The notes beneath the pieces were generated by a model. The model saw only the letters and a list, made by a program, of their open reading frames with translations, searched no databases and had not been told where the DNA came from. Source: Geomonas silvestris (GTDB taxonomy: Bacteria > Desulfobacterota > Desulfuromonadia > Geobacterales > Geobacteraceae). Taken from it: DNA of 64,000 bases. The stretch is taken from assembly GCF_014193515.1 (NCBI RefSeq), contig NZ_BLXX01000005.1, positions 124,001 through 188,000 of the forward strand, read 5' to 3'. How positions within the stretch are numbered: the first letter of the stretch is position 1; each line of letters opens with the position of its first letter. Shown piece after piece: positions 7,514-19,919 of this stretch. The translations under genes were made by a program, and so were the position numbers.

Positions 7514-9616
7514 ATGTCAGCAAAGAGGCTCGGTCTCAAAGGCAAGATTACCCTTTACGTGGCGCTGGGGCTGATCGTCTCGTTCGCCGTCAACATCGGC
7601 TACCTGAGCAAGGAAATCCGCAAGGACGCCTACGAATCGGTGAAGGTGAAGTCGCGCGCCATCGTGCTGCAGGCCGAGAGCACCCGGGACTACCTGGCCG
7701 GGCTGCGCGGTGCGGGGGTCTTCCAGGAAGAGCAGATGAAGGCGGAGCTGGACCGCAAGCTCGCCGGCAGCAGCGACAAGCACAGCGCAGCCGTCGATAC
7801 CCCCTTCTTCAAGACGATCCCCATCATCGCCGCCATGAAGATCGCCGGCGAGCACGCCCAGGAGGCCGGATTCAAGCTGCGGGTCCCCAAGGTGCAGGCG
7901 CGCAACAAGGCGAACGAGCCCGACGCCGTCGAGCTTGCGCTGTTGCAGAAGCTGGAACAGGAAAAGCTCCCGGAAACCTTCCTGGTCGACCGGGAGCACG
8001 GCGTGATCCGTTACCTGCGCCCCATCAAGCTGAGCGCCGAGTGCCTGGTCTGTCACGGCGTGGCGCAGGACACGGTCAACAAGGACGGCGTCGACCTTCT
8101 GGGGTTCAAGGCCGAGGGGGGGAAGGCGGGCGAACAGCACGGCGCCTTCGAGATCCTGGAAGACCTCTCCCGCATCGAACAGGGGATCAGGCACAAGGTG
8201 GCGATCTCCTTCGTCCTGAGCCTCGTCGCCTCCATCGTCACCCTGGTGTTCCTGGTCTACGTGATCCGGGGGATCGTGATCGAGCCGCTGCGCAAGATGG
8301 CCGGCTTCATGAAAGAGGTGGCCGATGGCGACATCAGCAAGACGCTCCCCGTCGAGCGCCACGACGAGATCGGTGAACTGGCGCAATCGGTGAACGGCGC
8401 CCTCGCCAACATGCGGGGGACCCTCTCCAAGGTCCTGGACTGTTGCTGCCAGGTCGGCTCGTCGGTCGGTTCGATGTACCGCAGCGCCGACCAGATGAAC
8501 ACGGAGGCCGCCGAGGTCGCGGCACAGTCGGCCACGGTCGCCACCGCGGGGGAGGAGATGGCGGCTACCTCGGGCGACATCGCGCTTAACTGCCAGATGG
8601 CGGCGCAGGGGGCCCGGGTGGCCAGCGAGCAGGCCCAGGCCGGGGTGACCACGGTCCAGCAGACCATCGAGGTGATGTCCCGCATCGCCCGGCAGGTCGA
8701 TACCTCGGCGCGCACCGTGGCGACACTCGGGGCGCGCAGCGACCAGATCGGCCAGATCGTCGGTACCATCGAGGACATCGCCGACCAGACCAACCTGCTT
8801 GCGCTCAATGCGGCGATCGAGGCGGCGCGGGCCGGCGAGCAGGGGAGGGGATTTGCAGTGGTGGCCGACGAGGTGCGGGCCCTCGCCGAGCGGACCACCC
8901 GGGCGACCCGGGAAATCGGCGAGATGATCCGTTCGATCCAGGCCGAGACCCGCGGGGCGGTCCAGACCATGGAAGAGGGGGTCCAGGAGGTGGAGCGGGG
9001 GACCGAGCAGGCCACCACCTCGGGCCAGGCGATGCAGCGGATCCTCGACGAGATCCACAACCTCACCATGCAGATCAACCAGATAGCGACGGCCGCCGAG
9101 GAGCAGACCGCCACCACCAGCGAGATCAGCGGCAACATGCTGCGCATCACCGACATCGGCAACCAGGTGGCCTCCAATGCCCAGGCCTCCTCGGTGCAGG
9201 CGAGCCAGTTAAACGGGTTTGCCGAGGCGCTCTTGGGCTCGATGGCCAGGTTCACCGTCGGCGAGAGCGTGGGGCTCACCATCGACAAGGCGAAGGCCGC
9301 GCACCGCATCTTCATCGGCAAGATCAAGGCCCACCTGACCGGCTCGCTCACCCTCGACCCGGAGAAACTGCCGACCCACCTGGTCTGCGCCTTCGGCAAG
9401 TGGTACCAAAGCGAAGGGCGGGAGCGCTGCGGCAGCATCGGGGAGTTCCGCGAGATCGACGCGCCGCACGCCCGGGTGCACGAGCTGGGCAAGCTCGCCT
9501 TGCAGGCGCACCTTGCCGGAGACCGCGCCAAGGCCGAACAGCACTTCGAGGAGATGGTGGCCCAGTCGGAGCTCCTGATCGAGCTGCTGGACGAGGTGGC
9601 ACAGCGCTGCCGGTGA
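7514..9616 (+). CDS. Methyl-accepting chemotaxis protein with heme-c sensor domain and CZB tail
   Basis: 700 residues; AAGGAGAG precedes the ATG. A transmembrane helix (about 12-30) leads into a periplasmic Tll0287-like (DUF3365) domain that carries one c-type heme motif, CLVCH at 177-181. A second membrane helix (about 232-257) is followed by HAMP and the chemoreceptor signalling hairpin, whose conserved tip contains [19 protein letters not shown]. The C terminus is a CZB zinc-binding domain, with an early His near 597, the CAFGKWY motif near 625 and later His residues. Family knowledge links such periplasmic heme domains to redox or ligand sensing and CZB domains to zinc or oxidant sensing. 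The FliA-type promoter ties it to motility. Confidence 0.93.
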   Translation: MSAKRLGLKGKITLYVALGLIVSFAVNIGYLSKEIRKDAYESVKVKSRAIVLQAESTRDYLAGLRGAGVFQEEQMKAELDRKLAGSSDKHSAAVDTPFFKTIPIIAAMKIAGEHAQEAGFKLRVPKVQARNKANEPDAVELALLQKLEQEKLPETFLVDREHGVIRYLRPIKLSAECLVCHGVAQDTVNKDGVDLLGFKAEGGKAGEQHGAFEILEDLSRIEQGIRHKVAISFVLSLVASIVTLVFLVYVIRGIVIEPLRKMAGFMKEVADGDISKTLPVERHDEIGELAQSVNGALANMRGTLSKVLDCCCQVGSSVGSMYRSADQMNTEAAEVAAQSATVATAGEEMAATSGDIALNCQMAAQGARVASEQAQAGVTTVQQTIEVMSRIARQVDTSARTVATLGARSDQIGQIVGTIEDIADQTNLLALNAAIEAARAGEQGRGFAVVADEVRALAERTTRATREIGEMIRSIQAETRGAVQTMEEGVQEVERGTEQATTSGQAMQRILDEIHNLTMQINQIATAAEEQTATTSEISGNMLRITDIGNQVASNAQASSVQASQLNGFAEALLGSMARFTVGESVGLTIDKAKAAHRIFIGKIKAHLTGSLTLDPEKLPTHLVCAFGKWYQSEGRERCGSIGEFREIDAPHARVHELGKLALQAHLAGDRAKAEQHFEEMVAQSELLIELLDEVAQRCR

Positions 9617-9635
9617 CGGCAGGTCCGCCGAACAC

Positions 9636-9673
9636 AAAAAAGGCCGCATCGCTTTGGCGATGCGGCCTTTTCT
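9636..9673. terminator. Bidirectional rho-independent terminator
   Basis: AGGCCGCATCGC and GCGATGCGGCCT form a perfect 12-bp stem with a TTTG loop, flanked by an A-run and a T-run. It lies between convergent genes and can serve both. Confidence 0.92.
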
Positions 9674-9689
9674 CGTTATGGGCCCGGGC

Positions 9690-10046
9690 CTATTTCCCCT
9701 GGGTCGTCCCCCCCGGCTGGTTCGGGTTCCCCATGCCGTCACCGCTCGGACCACCCTGGGGTGCCGTGCCGTAGTTCGGGCCGGTGCCGGCCGGCGTGGT
9801 GCCGGAGCCGGTCCCCTTGCCGCCGGCGTGCTTTTTCGACTTCTTGGACTTCTTCGCTTTCTTCTTCTTGGTGTGCTTCATCCCGGTGTCGGTACCGGAG
9901 CCGGTCCCGCCGGTGCCGGTAGTAGTCTGGTCGGAGCCCCCGGTACCCATGCCGGAGCCGGTGCTCGTCTGGTCGGCGGCAGCCACGATCCCCGCAAAGG
10001 AAAGCGCGACCAGGCTGGAAACGATGCAGGCAAGTACTCTTTTCAT
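9690..10046 (-). CDS. Small exported low-complexity Lys/Gly/Thr-rich protein
   Basis: 118 residues from ATG 10046, preceded by GAGGAGGA; an upstream in-frame start at 10091 would only extend ahead of the signal peptide. A cleavable signal peptide (MKRVLACIVSSLVALSFAG onward, likely cut after AAA) is followed by Gly/Ser/Thr repeats, a strongly basic KKKKAKKSKKSKKH segment, then a Gly/Pro/Thr-rich tail. No catalytic motif, Cys or heme site is visible. I do not recognise the family. A polycationic disordered periplasmic or secreted protein could bind polyanions, but that is speculation. Confidence 0.75.
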   Translation of the reverse strand: MKRVLACIVSSLVALSFAGIVAAADQTSTGSGMGTGGSDQTTTGTGGTGSGTDTGMKHTKKKKAKKSKKSKKHAGGKGTGSGTTPAGTGPNYGTAPQGGPSGDGMGNPNQPGGTTQGK

Positions 10047-10457
10047 GACGAATCCTCCTCGTTTGCTGGTGGTGTGGACCTTCTCCCGCAACTGGGTAGC
10101 ATGCTTCGTGCCATAACATTATAAATATCTAACCATCTGGATTCATACCGCTCTCCGTGGCACGTGCCGACAATCTTTGTTTATGAGCTACCGCAAATGA
10201 GGCGGCGGGTTCCCCTTTTCGGGTGCGCTGCCTGGGCGGCCGGCCCGACCACCTTGCCGGGACGCGAAACGCTAAAAACTCGGGCTGTACGGGGACTGCC
10301 TGTTACTGTTTCCAAAAATCCCGAGATGACAGTGGGGGAATATCCGGGTACTATCTACTACATCCTGAACCCGTCTCTGCTCTCAGCAGTGAAACGGAGC
10401 CAGAAATGGGATAGTCATAGCTGGTCGTTTCTCCCTGAGCCGTGTCGCAAGATACAC
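10047..10457. other. Intergenic region, AT-richer than surroundings
   Basis: About 410 bases between divergent genes. The stretch near 10110-10140 is AT-rich and probably holds promoters. An open frame runs upstream of the next gene from 10164, but its composition is not coding-like and it has no ribosome-binding site. No RNA gene or riboswitch was identified. Confidence 0.5.
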
Positions 10458-11669
10458 ATGGAGTCTTTTCCGTTGAGAGAAGTCTTAAGAGAATGTTCGC
10501 TCTTTACGTCGTGTGGTGCGAGAGTTCTAACTGCACTCGTCACGCTGGTTCTGACGGCGGCGCCGGTTTGGGCCGATCCCCCGAAGCGCCCGAAGCCGGC
10601 GCCGGCGGCCCCCCCGGTGTCGCTGGTCCCGGCGCTGCCTCTACCGGTCGTGCCGGTCTGCCTCGCCGCACAGCCGGTCCCTGCCTTTGTCCCGCTCGAC
10701 TTTACCGCGGCCCCCGCCCCCGGCCCCACCCTCACGGAGCGTGTGGCGGAACAGGTGGCGGCGCTGGGGAGGCGCGCCGAGGAGACCCACGACCGCCTGG
10801 AGCGCGGCATCATGCAGCAGGTGCTGCGCCTGGACGACTTCTTCGGCAAGGCGAACAACCTAAAGGAGCAGCACACCGCCTACCAGCTGCGCTGGCGCAA
10901 CTCGCTTAGGTGGCAGCAGGGTTCCGGGCTCGACGTGGGCTCCACCCTGCGCGCGAACCTGGAACTCTCGCGCATCAACGACCGCCTGCAGCTCGCCATT
11001 TCCGGCGCCGGCAAGCCCGACCAGACCACCCCCACCCTCCCCGAGGACCCCGGCAACCCCGGCTTCGACCGCACCCTGCGCAACACGAGGATCGTGAACA
11101 CCGAACTGCGCTACCAGCTCATGCGCACAGCGCAGGCGAACCTCTTCCTGGGGACCGGTTTCGACCTCGCCATCCCGCCGGAGTTTTTCGCCAGGGCGCG
11201 CTACCAGCGCCTGGACCGGGTCGGCCAGTACTACCTTTTGCACTTCGGCGAGACCATCTTCGTGAAGAACCCCGACGGCTTCGGCGAGACCACCGAACTC
11301 TCCGCAGAGCGCTCCCTCGACCCGAAGACCCTGGCCCGGGTCGCCCTGAGCGGCACCGTCTCCCAGGAGATCAAGGCCCTGGAATGGGGGACCGAGCTGT
11401 CGCTTTTGCGCGAGCTCTCCCCGAAGAGCGCCGTGACCGTCACCGGCGGCGTCTACGGCAACACGAGCATCGACGACTGGGTGACCAACTACCGTGTGCT
11501 GGCCACCTACCGGCGCAACTTCCTGCGCTCCTGGCTCTTTTACGAACTGGAGCCCCAGGTCGCCTGGCCGCGCCGCGAGGATGGCCGCTTCTCGACCACC
11601 TTTTCGGTGACCGTACGGCTCGAGATCGTATTCCAGGGGAACGAGCGCAAGCTGGTGCCGCCGCCGTGA
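10458..11669 (+). CDS. Exported protein, probable outer-membrane or periplasmic beta-rich
   Basis: About 403 residues if started at ATG 10458; the ribosome-binding site is weak and a nearby TTG at 10473 is an alternative. A hydrophobic signal segment (VLTALVTLVLTAAPVWA) is followed by a Pro/Ala-rich linker, a helical stretch near residues 95-125, and about 270 residues of alternating strands with many Arg, Tyr and Leu, ending in RLEIVFQ. That pattern suggests an outer-membrane barrel or beta-sandwich. No cofactor motif is visible and I do not recognise the family. It is monocistronic, without a clear terminator immediately downstream. Confidence 0.7.
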   Translation: MESFPLREVLRECSLFTSCGARVLTALVTLVLTAAPVWADPPKRPKPAPAAPPVSLVPALPLPVVPVCLAAQPVPAFVPLDFTAAPAPGPTLTERVAEQVAALGRRAEETHDRLERGIMQQVLRLDDFFGKANNLKEQHTAYQLRWRNSLRWQQGSGLDVGSTLRANLELSRINDRLQLAISGAGKPDQTTPTLPEDPGNPGFDRTLRNTRIVNTELRYQLMRTAQANLFLGTGFDLAIPPEFFARARYQRLDRVGQYYLLHFGETIFVKNPDGFGETTELSAERSLDPKTLARVALSGTVSQEIKALEWGTELSLLRELSPKSAVTVTGGVYGNTSIDDWVTNYRVLATYRRNFLRSWLFYELEPQVAWPRREDGRFSTTFSVTVRLEIVFQGNERKLVPPP

Positions 11670-11699
11670 CGGCGCGCACCAGGGGACGGGGCGGGGCTT

Positions 11700-11909
11700 T
11701 CAGGGCTGGCGGGACCTCTGACCGGCCGAGGTCTTGTAGCAGGCGATGGCGTTGGCGAGGGCGTGCTGGGCGGTCCCGCCGCACCGGGTGATGACGCTGC
11801 CGTCCTCAAGCTCGATGGTGCAGCGAAAACGGGGAGCCTTGCTGTAGTGGCACGGTACGGGGTCTTTAACCGGCTCGGTCTTTATGTAGGCGATGTTCCA
11901 GTCTGGCAT
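11700..11909 (-). CDS. Small hypothetical protein
   Basis: 69 residues, ATG preceded by GGAGGGGACC. It contains the phrase RFRCTIELEDGSVITRCGG and a final helical segment, HALANAIACYKTSAG. No signal peptide or transmembrane helix is present, and no family is recognised. The strong ribosome-binding site and non-random composition make it a plausible gene. It is convergent with the exported protein upstream and divergent from the histidine kinase downstream. Confidence 0.55.
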   Translation of the reverse strand: MPDWNIAYIKTEPVKDPVPCHYSKAPRFRCTIELEDGSVITRCGGTAQHALANAIACYKTSAGQRSRQP

Positions 11910-12090
11910 GGTCCCCTCCGCGCTGCTTCCCGGTTTGATGTGTGGGTATCAATGTGTGAAATAGTACCATGACGGCTCTGGGGGGAAAGGAGTCCGGCCA
12001 TCCCTCGGCATGGCGCCGAAATCATTCAAGAGGAGGGACAGCCGGGCCGATAAGACGTGGGAGGAACAGTGAAACGAAAAGGCCTCCCGC

Positions 12091-15120
<3,030 letters not shown>

Positions 15121-15144
15121 CCCCGGAAAACTCATGAACGACTA

Positions 15145-15195
15145 CGGCACTCCCCTCAAGCGGCAGACCCGCTGGCGGAGTGCCGCACCTCTTTT
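15145..15195 (+). terminator. Hairpin, probable terminator of the histidine kinase
   Basis: CGGCACTCC pairs with GGAGTGCCG, and an inner AGCGG/CCGCT helix extends the stem. A short T4 follows after a few bases, so termination is likely but not canonical. Confidence 0.6.
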
Positions 15196-15309
15196 CCCTC
15201 CCGTCCCTCCGTCCCGACCCTCCCTGTCAAACCCTTCAAAGCCGCTCCAGGAGCTGGACTGCACCCCTCAAGCCCCTGCCCGGAACCTCGACCGGATGCG
15301 CCGGCCCGC

Positions 15310-15337
15310 TTGACAGCAAGCCCTCCCTCTATACACT
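15310..15337 (+). promoter_or_regulatory. Sigma-70 type promoter
   Basis: TTGACA-N16-TACACT, about 160 bases before the small membrane protein. The leader between them shows no recognised regulatory RNA. The rest of the 15121-15495 gap holds the preceding hairpin and otherwise unremarkable sequence. Confidence 0.7.
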
Positions 15338-15495
15338 GAAAGCTGGCAAAAATTAATAAATGCCAATTTAACCCCGGCAGGTGCGTGCCCTCGCCCCGAA
15401 CTCTTAGCAGCACCGCGCCTTCCGGCAGTCGTGCGACGCACTTCAACCATGGGCTGGCCGCACACCAGGCGGTGCAGGCCGAAAAGGAGGACGCC

Positions 15496-15645
15496 ATGTT
15501 GTGGACCATCGTCGTAATCCTGTTTATCCTCTGGCTTTTGGGGCTGGTAACGAGCTACACCGCGGGTGGGCTGATCCATATCCTCCTGGTGATAGCGGTC
15601 ATCATCGTGGTCATCAACCTGGTCCAGGGGCGGCGCTCGCTGTAG
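15496..15645 (+). CDS. Small two-helix membrane protein (lmo0937/DUF5670-like)
   Basis: 49 residues, ATG 7 bases after AAGGAGG. Two hydrophobic helices are separated by a short TSYTAGG turn, and the protein ends with QGRRSL. The pattern (MLWTIVVILFILWLLG, then GLIHILLVIAVIIVVI, then a basic tail) matches the small lmo0937/DUF5670 membrane family, which is common in bacteria and of unknown function, often stress-associated. A sigma-70 type promoter lies upstream, and the Cys-rich exported protein follows 36 bases downstream, so the two are probably cotranscribed. Confidence 0.88.
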   Translation: MLWTIVVILFILWLLGLVTSYTAGGLIHILLVIAVIIVVINLVQGRRSL

Positions 15646-15681
15646 CCTGCGGCCGTCACCGACAAAGGAGGAGCAGCTGTC

Positions 15682-16719
15682 ATGTTCAAGATGACGCTAG
15701 CGTTTCTGGCAGGAGCCGCACTGCTGATGGCGACCCTGCCGGCTGCGGGGCAGGGTCCGGGCCCGGCGCAGGCACCCGCTCCGCAGGGTGCGGGGCGGCA
15801 ACCGATGGCGCAGCATGCCGGCCTCATGCGGGCCATGATGCACAACCCGAAGCACCTGCTCGCCATGGGCTACCACAAGAACCTGGTCGGCTTCGCCCGG
15901 GCGCTCGAGAGGGTGGCGCGCCAAGGCGACACCGTGCCGCGTGACTTCGCCCGGACGGCCGTAACCGAGATGCGCCGCAGCGCGGACCAGATGGAGATCT
16001 ACCACGAAGAGGCGGCGCGCGACCTGCCGGCCGAGTTGAAGGCGCAGCATGCGGCAATGGCCAAGATGATGGCGGATCACCTAACGCAGATGCGCGGCGA
16101 ACTCGCCCAACTGGAGGCAGTCACGAAGGCCGACCGCATCGACTCCCGCCAGGTACTGGCCCACCTGGACCCCCTCTTCAAGTGGTGCGCCCAGATGTCG
16201 GACGGCGCCTGCCGGGAGGGGGGACGGTTCTGGGGGGGCAGCCGGCATGGCCGGCAGCAGAAAGGAGGCGCCCCGGGGTGCGGCTGTCCTGAGTCCTGCC
16301 GCGGGGAGTGCAACTGCCAGGGGTGCCGGGACTGCGGGGGAGCGGATGGACCGCGGATGTCGCAAAAGCATCGCCAGATGGTCGAAGCGTTCAAGAAACA
16401 GGATGTCGAGATTTCCCGGCTGGTGGACCAGTTGAACCGGGCCCCCAAGGAGGCGCAGCAGGCGATCATGGTTGATATTCTCACCCGGATCGTTCGGCAG
16501 CACGAGGCACTGGCCCCCCACCTCACGGGGACGGCGCAGGGCCAGAGACTGGGGGAGGCGGCCGGAAGCCCGACGCTCACCGTACCGGACCAGGAGGACC
16601 TCGACGGGGGGGATGACGACTACGGGATGGAGAACGAGGACTTGAACCCGGGCGACCCCGACCCAGACGACCTGCAGCAGGACGAAGGGATGGAGCAGCC
16701 CGATCTTCCTCCGCACTGA
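15682..16719 (+). CDS. Exported helical protein with Cys-rich linker and acidic tail
   Basis: 345 residues; AAAGGAGGAG precedes the ATG. A signal peptide (cleavage near AAG) and a Gln/Pro/Ala-rich linker lead to a first helical domain (about 45-180) rich in Met and His. Residues 200-218 contain seven cysteines (GCGCPESC, then GECNCQGCRDC). A second helical segment (about 225-300) and a strongly acidic Asp/Glu tail end the protein. The Cys cluster could bind metal or form disulfides; no CXXCH heme site is present. I do not recognise the family. Placement after a small membrane protein under one promoter suggests envelope stress or metal handling, which is inference. Confidence 0.78.
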   Translation: MFKMTLAFLAGAALLMATLPAAGQGPGPAQAPAPQGAGRQPMAQHAGLMRAMMHNPKHLLAMGYHKNLVGFARALERVARQGDTVPRDFARTAVTEMRRSADQMEIYHEEAARDLPAELKAQHAAMAKMMADHLTQMRGELAQLEAVTKADRIDSRQVLAHLDPLFKWCAQMSDGACREGGRFWGGSRHGRQQKGGAPGCGCPESCRGECNCQGCRDCGGADGPRMSQKHRQMVEAFKKQDVEISRLVDQLNRAPKEAQQAIMVDILTRIVRQHEALAPHLTGTAQGQRLGEAAGSPTLTVPDQEDLDGGDDDYGMENEDLNPGDPDPDDLQQDEGMEQPDLPPH

Positions 16720-16737
16720 CGGCCCACCTGCCGCGAT

Positions 16738-16784
16738 GAAAAAAAGGCTGGTGCCGGGAAAACCTCCCGCACCAGCCTTTTTTT
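16738..16784. terminator. Bidirectional rho-independent terminator
   Basis: AAGGCTGGTGC pairs with GCACCAGCCTT, with further CGGG/CCCG pairing inside; it is flanked by an A-run and a T7 run, between convergent genes. Confidence 0.9.
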
Positions 16785-16801
16785 ATCTGCCCTTAGGCGA
16801 C

Positions 16802-19453
16802 CTAGTGCCAGTTCGTGCTCACCGTGTCGGCGAAGGGCTGGGAGCCACGCTGGAGCAGGGCGGTCATCCCCTGGGCCGGCAGCGGCCTGCTGAAGTAGAA
16901 CCCCTGCGCCTCCTCGCCCCCCTCGGCCTGCAGCCAGGCGAGCTGCGAGGCGTTCTCCACCCCCTCGGCGATCACCTTGAGCTGCATGCTGCGCCCGATG
17001 TTCAAGACGGCGCGCACCACCGCCATGTTGTCGGTGTCCTTGGCGATGTTGCGGATGAAGGACTGGTCGATCTTCAGCTTGTCCACCGGGAGTTTCTTCA
17101 GGTAGCTGAGGCTCGAGTAGCCGATGCCGAAGTCGTCGATGGAAAGCTGAAGCCCGAGCGCCTTCATGGCCGCCATGCTCCCCAGGACCTGCTGGGGGTC
17201 GCTCATGATGGTCGCCTCGGTCAGCTCGAGCTCCAGGCTCTCCGGCGGGATGCCGGTCTGCACCAGGGCCTTCTCGATGGTCGCCTCGAAATCGGCGTGC
17301 TGGAAGAAGCTCGCCGAGAGGTTGATGGCGCTGGAGGCCTGGAGCCCCTGGTCGCGCCAGGACTTGAGCTGCCGGCAGACCGTGTCGATGATCCACTTGC
17401 TGATCGGGGTGAGCAGGCCGCTCTCCTCGGCGATCCCGATGAAGCTCTCCGGCGCCACCAGGCCGCGCACCGGGTGCTGCCAGCGGATCAGCGCCTCCAT
17501 GCCGCTGAACTCCCCGGTGAGGATGTTCACCTTGGGCTGGTAGTAGAGCACGAACTCGTCGCGCTGCAGGGCCCGGCGCAGGTCGGTCTCGATGGTGAAG
17601 CGCTCGTGGGCCAGCTCGTTGAGCCTCTTGGTGTAGAAGTGGAACCCCTTCCCCCCCGCCTTCTTGGCCTGGTACATGGCGAGGTCCGCGTTCTTGAGGA
17701 GGGTGAGGTAATCCTTGCCGTCCTGCGGGTAGAGGCTTACGCCGATACTCGCGTTGATGACCGCGCTGCTCCCCTCAAGCGAGAACCCCGCGATGATCTG
17801 CTCCGCCACCAAGGTGGTCTCCTCCACGCCGCAGTCCCACAAGACGATGACGAACTCGTCGCCACCCAGGCGCGAGACGATGTCGCAGGGGCGGGTGCAT
17901 TCGGTGAGTCGCTGCGCCACCGACTGCAGGAGCCGGTCCCCCACGTCGTGCCCCAGGGTGTCGTTGATCTGCTTGAACCCGTCGATGTCCAAAAAGAGCA
18001 GCGCCATGTTCCGGTTCGCCTTCTGCGCCACCGAGATCACCTGGTCGATCCGGGCGTAGAGGGTGCTGCGGTTGGGGAGGCGGGTCAGGGGGTCGTGGTG
18101 GGCCAGGAAGAAGATGTTGTCCTCGGCGAGCTTCAACTCGGTGATGTCCATGATGAAGCCGTCCAGCCGGGCGATCCCCGCCTCCTCGCCCTCGAGGCGC
18201 TGCACCGCGCAGTTGTTCAGGAGCCAGCGCTCCGAGCCGTCCTTGTGGCGGATCCGGTGCCGGATCGGGGGATGGCTCTTGCCGGAGAGGATGTGCCCCA
18301 GGAACTCGTTCACTAGCGCGCGGTCCTCGTCGTGGATCATGGCGAACCACAAAAGCGGGTCGCGGTAGTACTCCTCGGGGGTGTAGCCGGTGATCTCCAG
18401 GCACTTCGGGCTGTGGTAGATCGAGCTGATCACGCCGTTTTCGAAGCGCACGCTGTAGACGTACTCGTTGATGTTGTGCACGATGGTGCGCCACTGCTCC
18501 TCGCTCTTGGCCAGGGCCTCCTCGGCGCGCTTGCGCGAGGTGACGTCGCGCAGGTCGCACTGGATCACCCGGGTATCCTCCACCTTATAGCTGCAGCCGA
18601 CGAAGTCGACATAGAGGTGGCGCCCGTCCCTGGTGCAAAGGGGGAGCGCCTGGTAGCGCAGCTCGCCGCGCCGGTTCAGTTCCGCCAGGACCTCCTGCTC
18701 GGAGCCGGGGCCGGAGAAAAAGCCGATCTCGTAAAGGCGCCGGCCCAGGAGTTCCTGGCGGCTCAGCCCCAAGAGGGCGAGCCCCGCCTGGTTCACCTCG
18801 GTGATGAGTCCGCGCTGTGCGTCGAGGATCAAAAGGCCGTCCTTGGCCGACTCGAAGAGCTGCCGGTAGCGGGATTCCGAGACATCGAGGGCCTGCTGCT
18901 CCTGGAAGGGGGAGAGGTCCTGGACGGCGATGCTGCACTCGGCCGCGCCGATCGAGGCGGCGTCGATGCGCGCCGGGAAGGCCGCCCTGCCGTTACCCCG
19001 GATCGAGACCTCGCAGCTGAAAGGGTGGCGCTCCTCGAGGTTTTGCCGCAGCAAGGCAGCGAGGATCGGGGCGGTGTCCTGGGTGAGGAACACCGAGAAG
19101 GGGAGCCCGATCAGACCCGGGCGCTCCACCCCGAGGAGCCGGGCCCCGGCCAGGTTCACCGAGCTGATCAGGCCGTTGCCCGTCAGGGTGAAAAGGGGGG
19201 CGGGGGCGCGGTCGAAGCGTTCCTGGCAGCGCTCGAGGGCCAGGTCGCGGTGCCGGGCCTCGGGTTCGCGCAGTGCTGCGGCCAGCAGTTCCAGTTCCGC
19301 CTGGCGCTCCTCCAGGGGGCCGCACCGGCCGGCGAGATCACACCGCCCCCGGGCCGGGCGCCTTGGTACCGCGGCCCCTTTCTCGCCGGTTGGCAGTCCC
19401 TTCACCTCGGTGGTCGATCCAACGTCCGGTACCTCAGCAGATCCCTTTGCCAT
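16802..19453 (-). CDS. Cytoplasmic PAS-PAS-PAS-GGDEF-EAL cyclic-di-GMP protein
   Basis: 883 residues; GGGAGAGC precedes the ATG. No signal peptide or membrane helix is present. Three PAS-type domains (roughly 85-185, 195-310 and 320-440) precede a GGDEF domain with an intact LGGDEF at about 530 and an EAL domain with EAL at about 653, plus DDFGIG and the EGVE signature. Both catalytic motifs look intact, so it could make or degrade cyclic-di-GMP; which activity dominates cannot be told from sequence. PAS domains suggest an intracellular redox or small-ligand input. It stands alone on the minus strand. Confidence 0.94.
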   Translation of the reverse strand: MAKGSAEVPDVGSTTEVKGLPTGEKGAAVPRRPARGRCDLAGRCGPLEERQAELELLAAALREPEARHRDLALERCQERFDRAPAPLFTLTGNGLISSVNLAGARLLGVERPGLIGLPFSVFLTQDTAPILAALLRQNLEERHPFSCEVSIRGNGRAAFPARIDAASIGAAECSIAVQDLSPFQEQQALDVSESRYRQLFESAKDGLLILDAQRGLITEVNQAGLALLGLSRQELLGRRLYEIGFFSGPGSEQEVLAELNRRGELRYQALPLCTRDGRHLYVDFVGCSYKVEDTRVIQCDLRDVTSRKRAEEALAKSEEQWRTIVHNINEYVYSVRFENGVISSIYHSPKCLEITGYTPEEYYRDPLLWFAMIHDEDRALVNEFLGHILSGKSHPPIRHRIRHKDGSERWLLNNCAVQRLEGEEAGIARLDGFIMDITELKLAEDNIFFLAHHDPLTRLPNRSTLYARIDQVISVAQKANRNMALLFLDIDGFKQINDTLGHDVGDRLLQSVAQRLTECTRPCDIVSRLGGDEFVIVLWDCGVEETTLVAEQIIAGFSLEGSSAVINASIGVSLYPQDGKDYLTLLKNADLAMYQAKKAGGKGFHFYTKRLNELAHERFTIETDLRRALQRDEFVLYYQPKVNILTGEFSGMEALIRWQHPVRGLVAPESFIGIAEESGLLTPISKWIIDTVCRQLKSWRDQGLQASSAINLSASFFQHADFEATIEKALVQTGIPPESLELELTEATIMSDPQQVLGSMAAMKALGLQLSIDDFGIGYSSLSYLKKLPVDKLKIDQSFIRNIAKDTDNMAVVRAVLNIGRSMQLKVIAEGVENASQLAWLQAEGGEEAQGFYFSRPLPAQGMTALLQRGSQPFADTVSTNWH

Positions 19454-19919
19454 GTGCTCTCCCGCCGCGCCGGTAGCACTCCCGGCAGTTATCGCCTCTG
19501 TCCACGCGCCGTGGCCTCAGCACGAATACGGAAATGATATCCCATTTCAATAGAAAACGGCCACGCTTTTCTCCGTCCGGCGTGCCCCCCCAGCCGAGCC
19601 CGGGGAGGCCCTGGCCGAGGGCGATCACACCTTTAGAGGGCTCCTGGCAAGGTGAGCGTGTGCCGTGGCGCCCTCACCTTTGGCTTTAGCGGACCAGGAG
19701 AGACCTTCTCGCTGCGGCTGGGGAGGATCTTGCTCTGCTTAACCGGTTCTGCGCTGGAAAGAGTCCCGACCCAAAAAACGAGCTGCCGTCTCCGTACCAG
19801 TAGTCTGGTGCCTAATGTAGGATTTTCGCGTACAATCCATTGCCTTTTTTCTCAAGTTTTGGGAGAATGCTGCGATAATAGGAGCAGCAGATTCATCAAC
19901 CGGCACCGGCAGGATCACC
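19454..19919. other. Intergenic region between divergent signalling genes
   Basis: About 466 bases. It should carry promoters for the minus-strand GGDEF-EAL gene and the plus-strand kinase; GATAAT near 19875 is a possible -10 but has no good -35. I see no ORF of convincing quality and no structured RNA. Confidence 0.5.

Noticed and set aside
10164-10457. Open frame extending upstream of the exported protein, and a short stretch (GGGACGCGAAACGCT near 10258) loosely like the cyclic-di-GMP riboswitch core
   Set aside because: The frame has no ribosome-binding site and non-coding composition, and the stretch lacks the conserved GCAAAGC and pairing elements of the riboswitch.
12027-12053. GCCGATAA, a perfect sigma-28 -10, before the hybrid kinase
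   Set aside because: The correctly spaced -35 is CAAG, only two of four matches, so I do not call a FliA promoter there.
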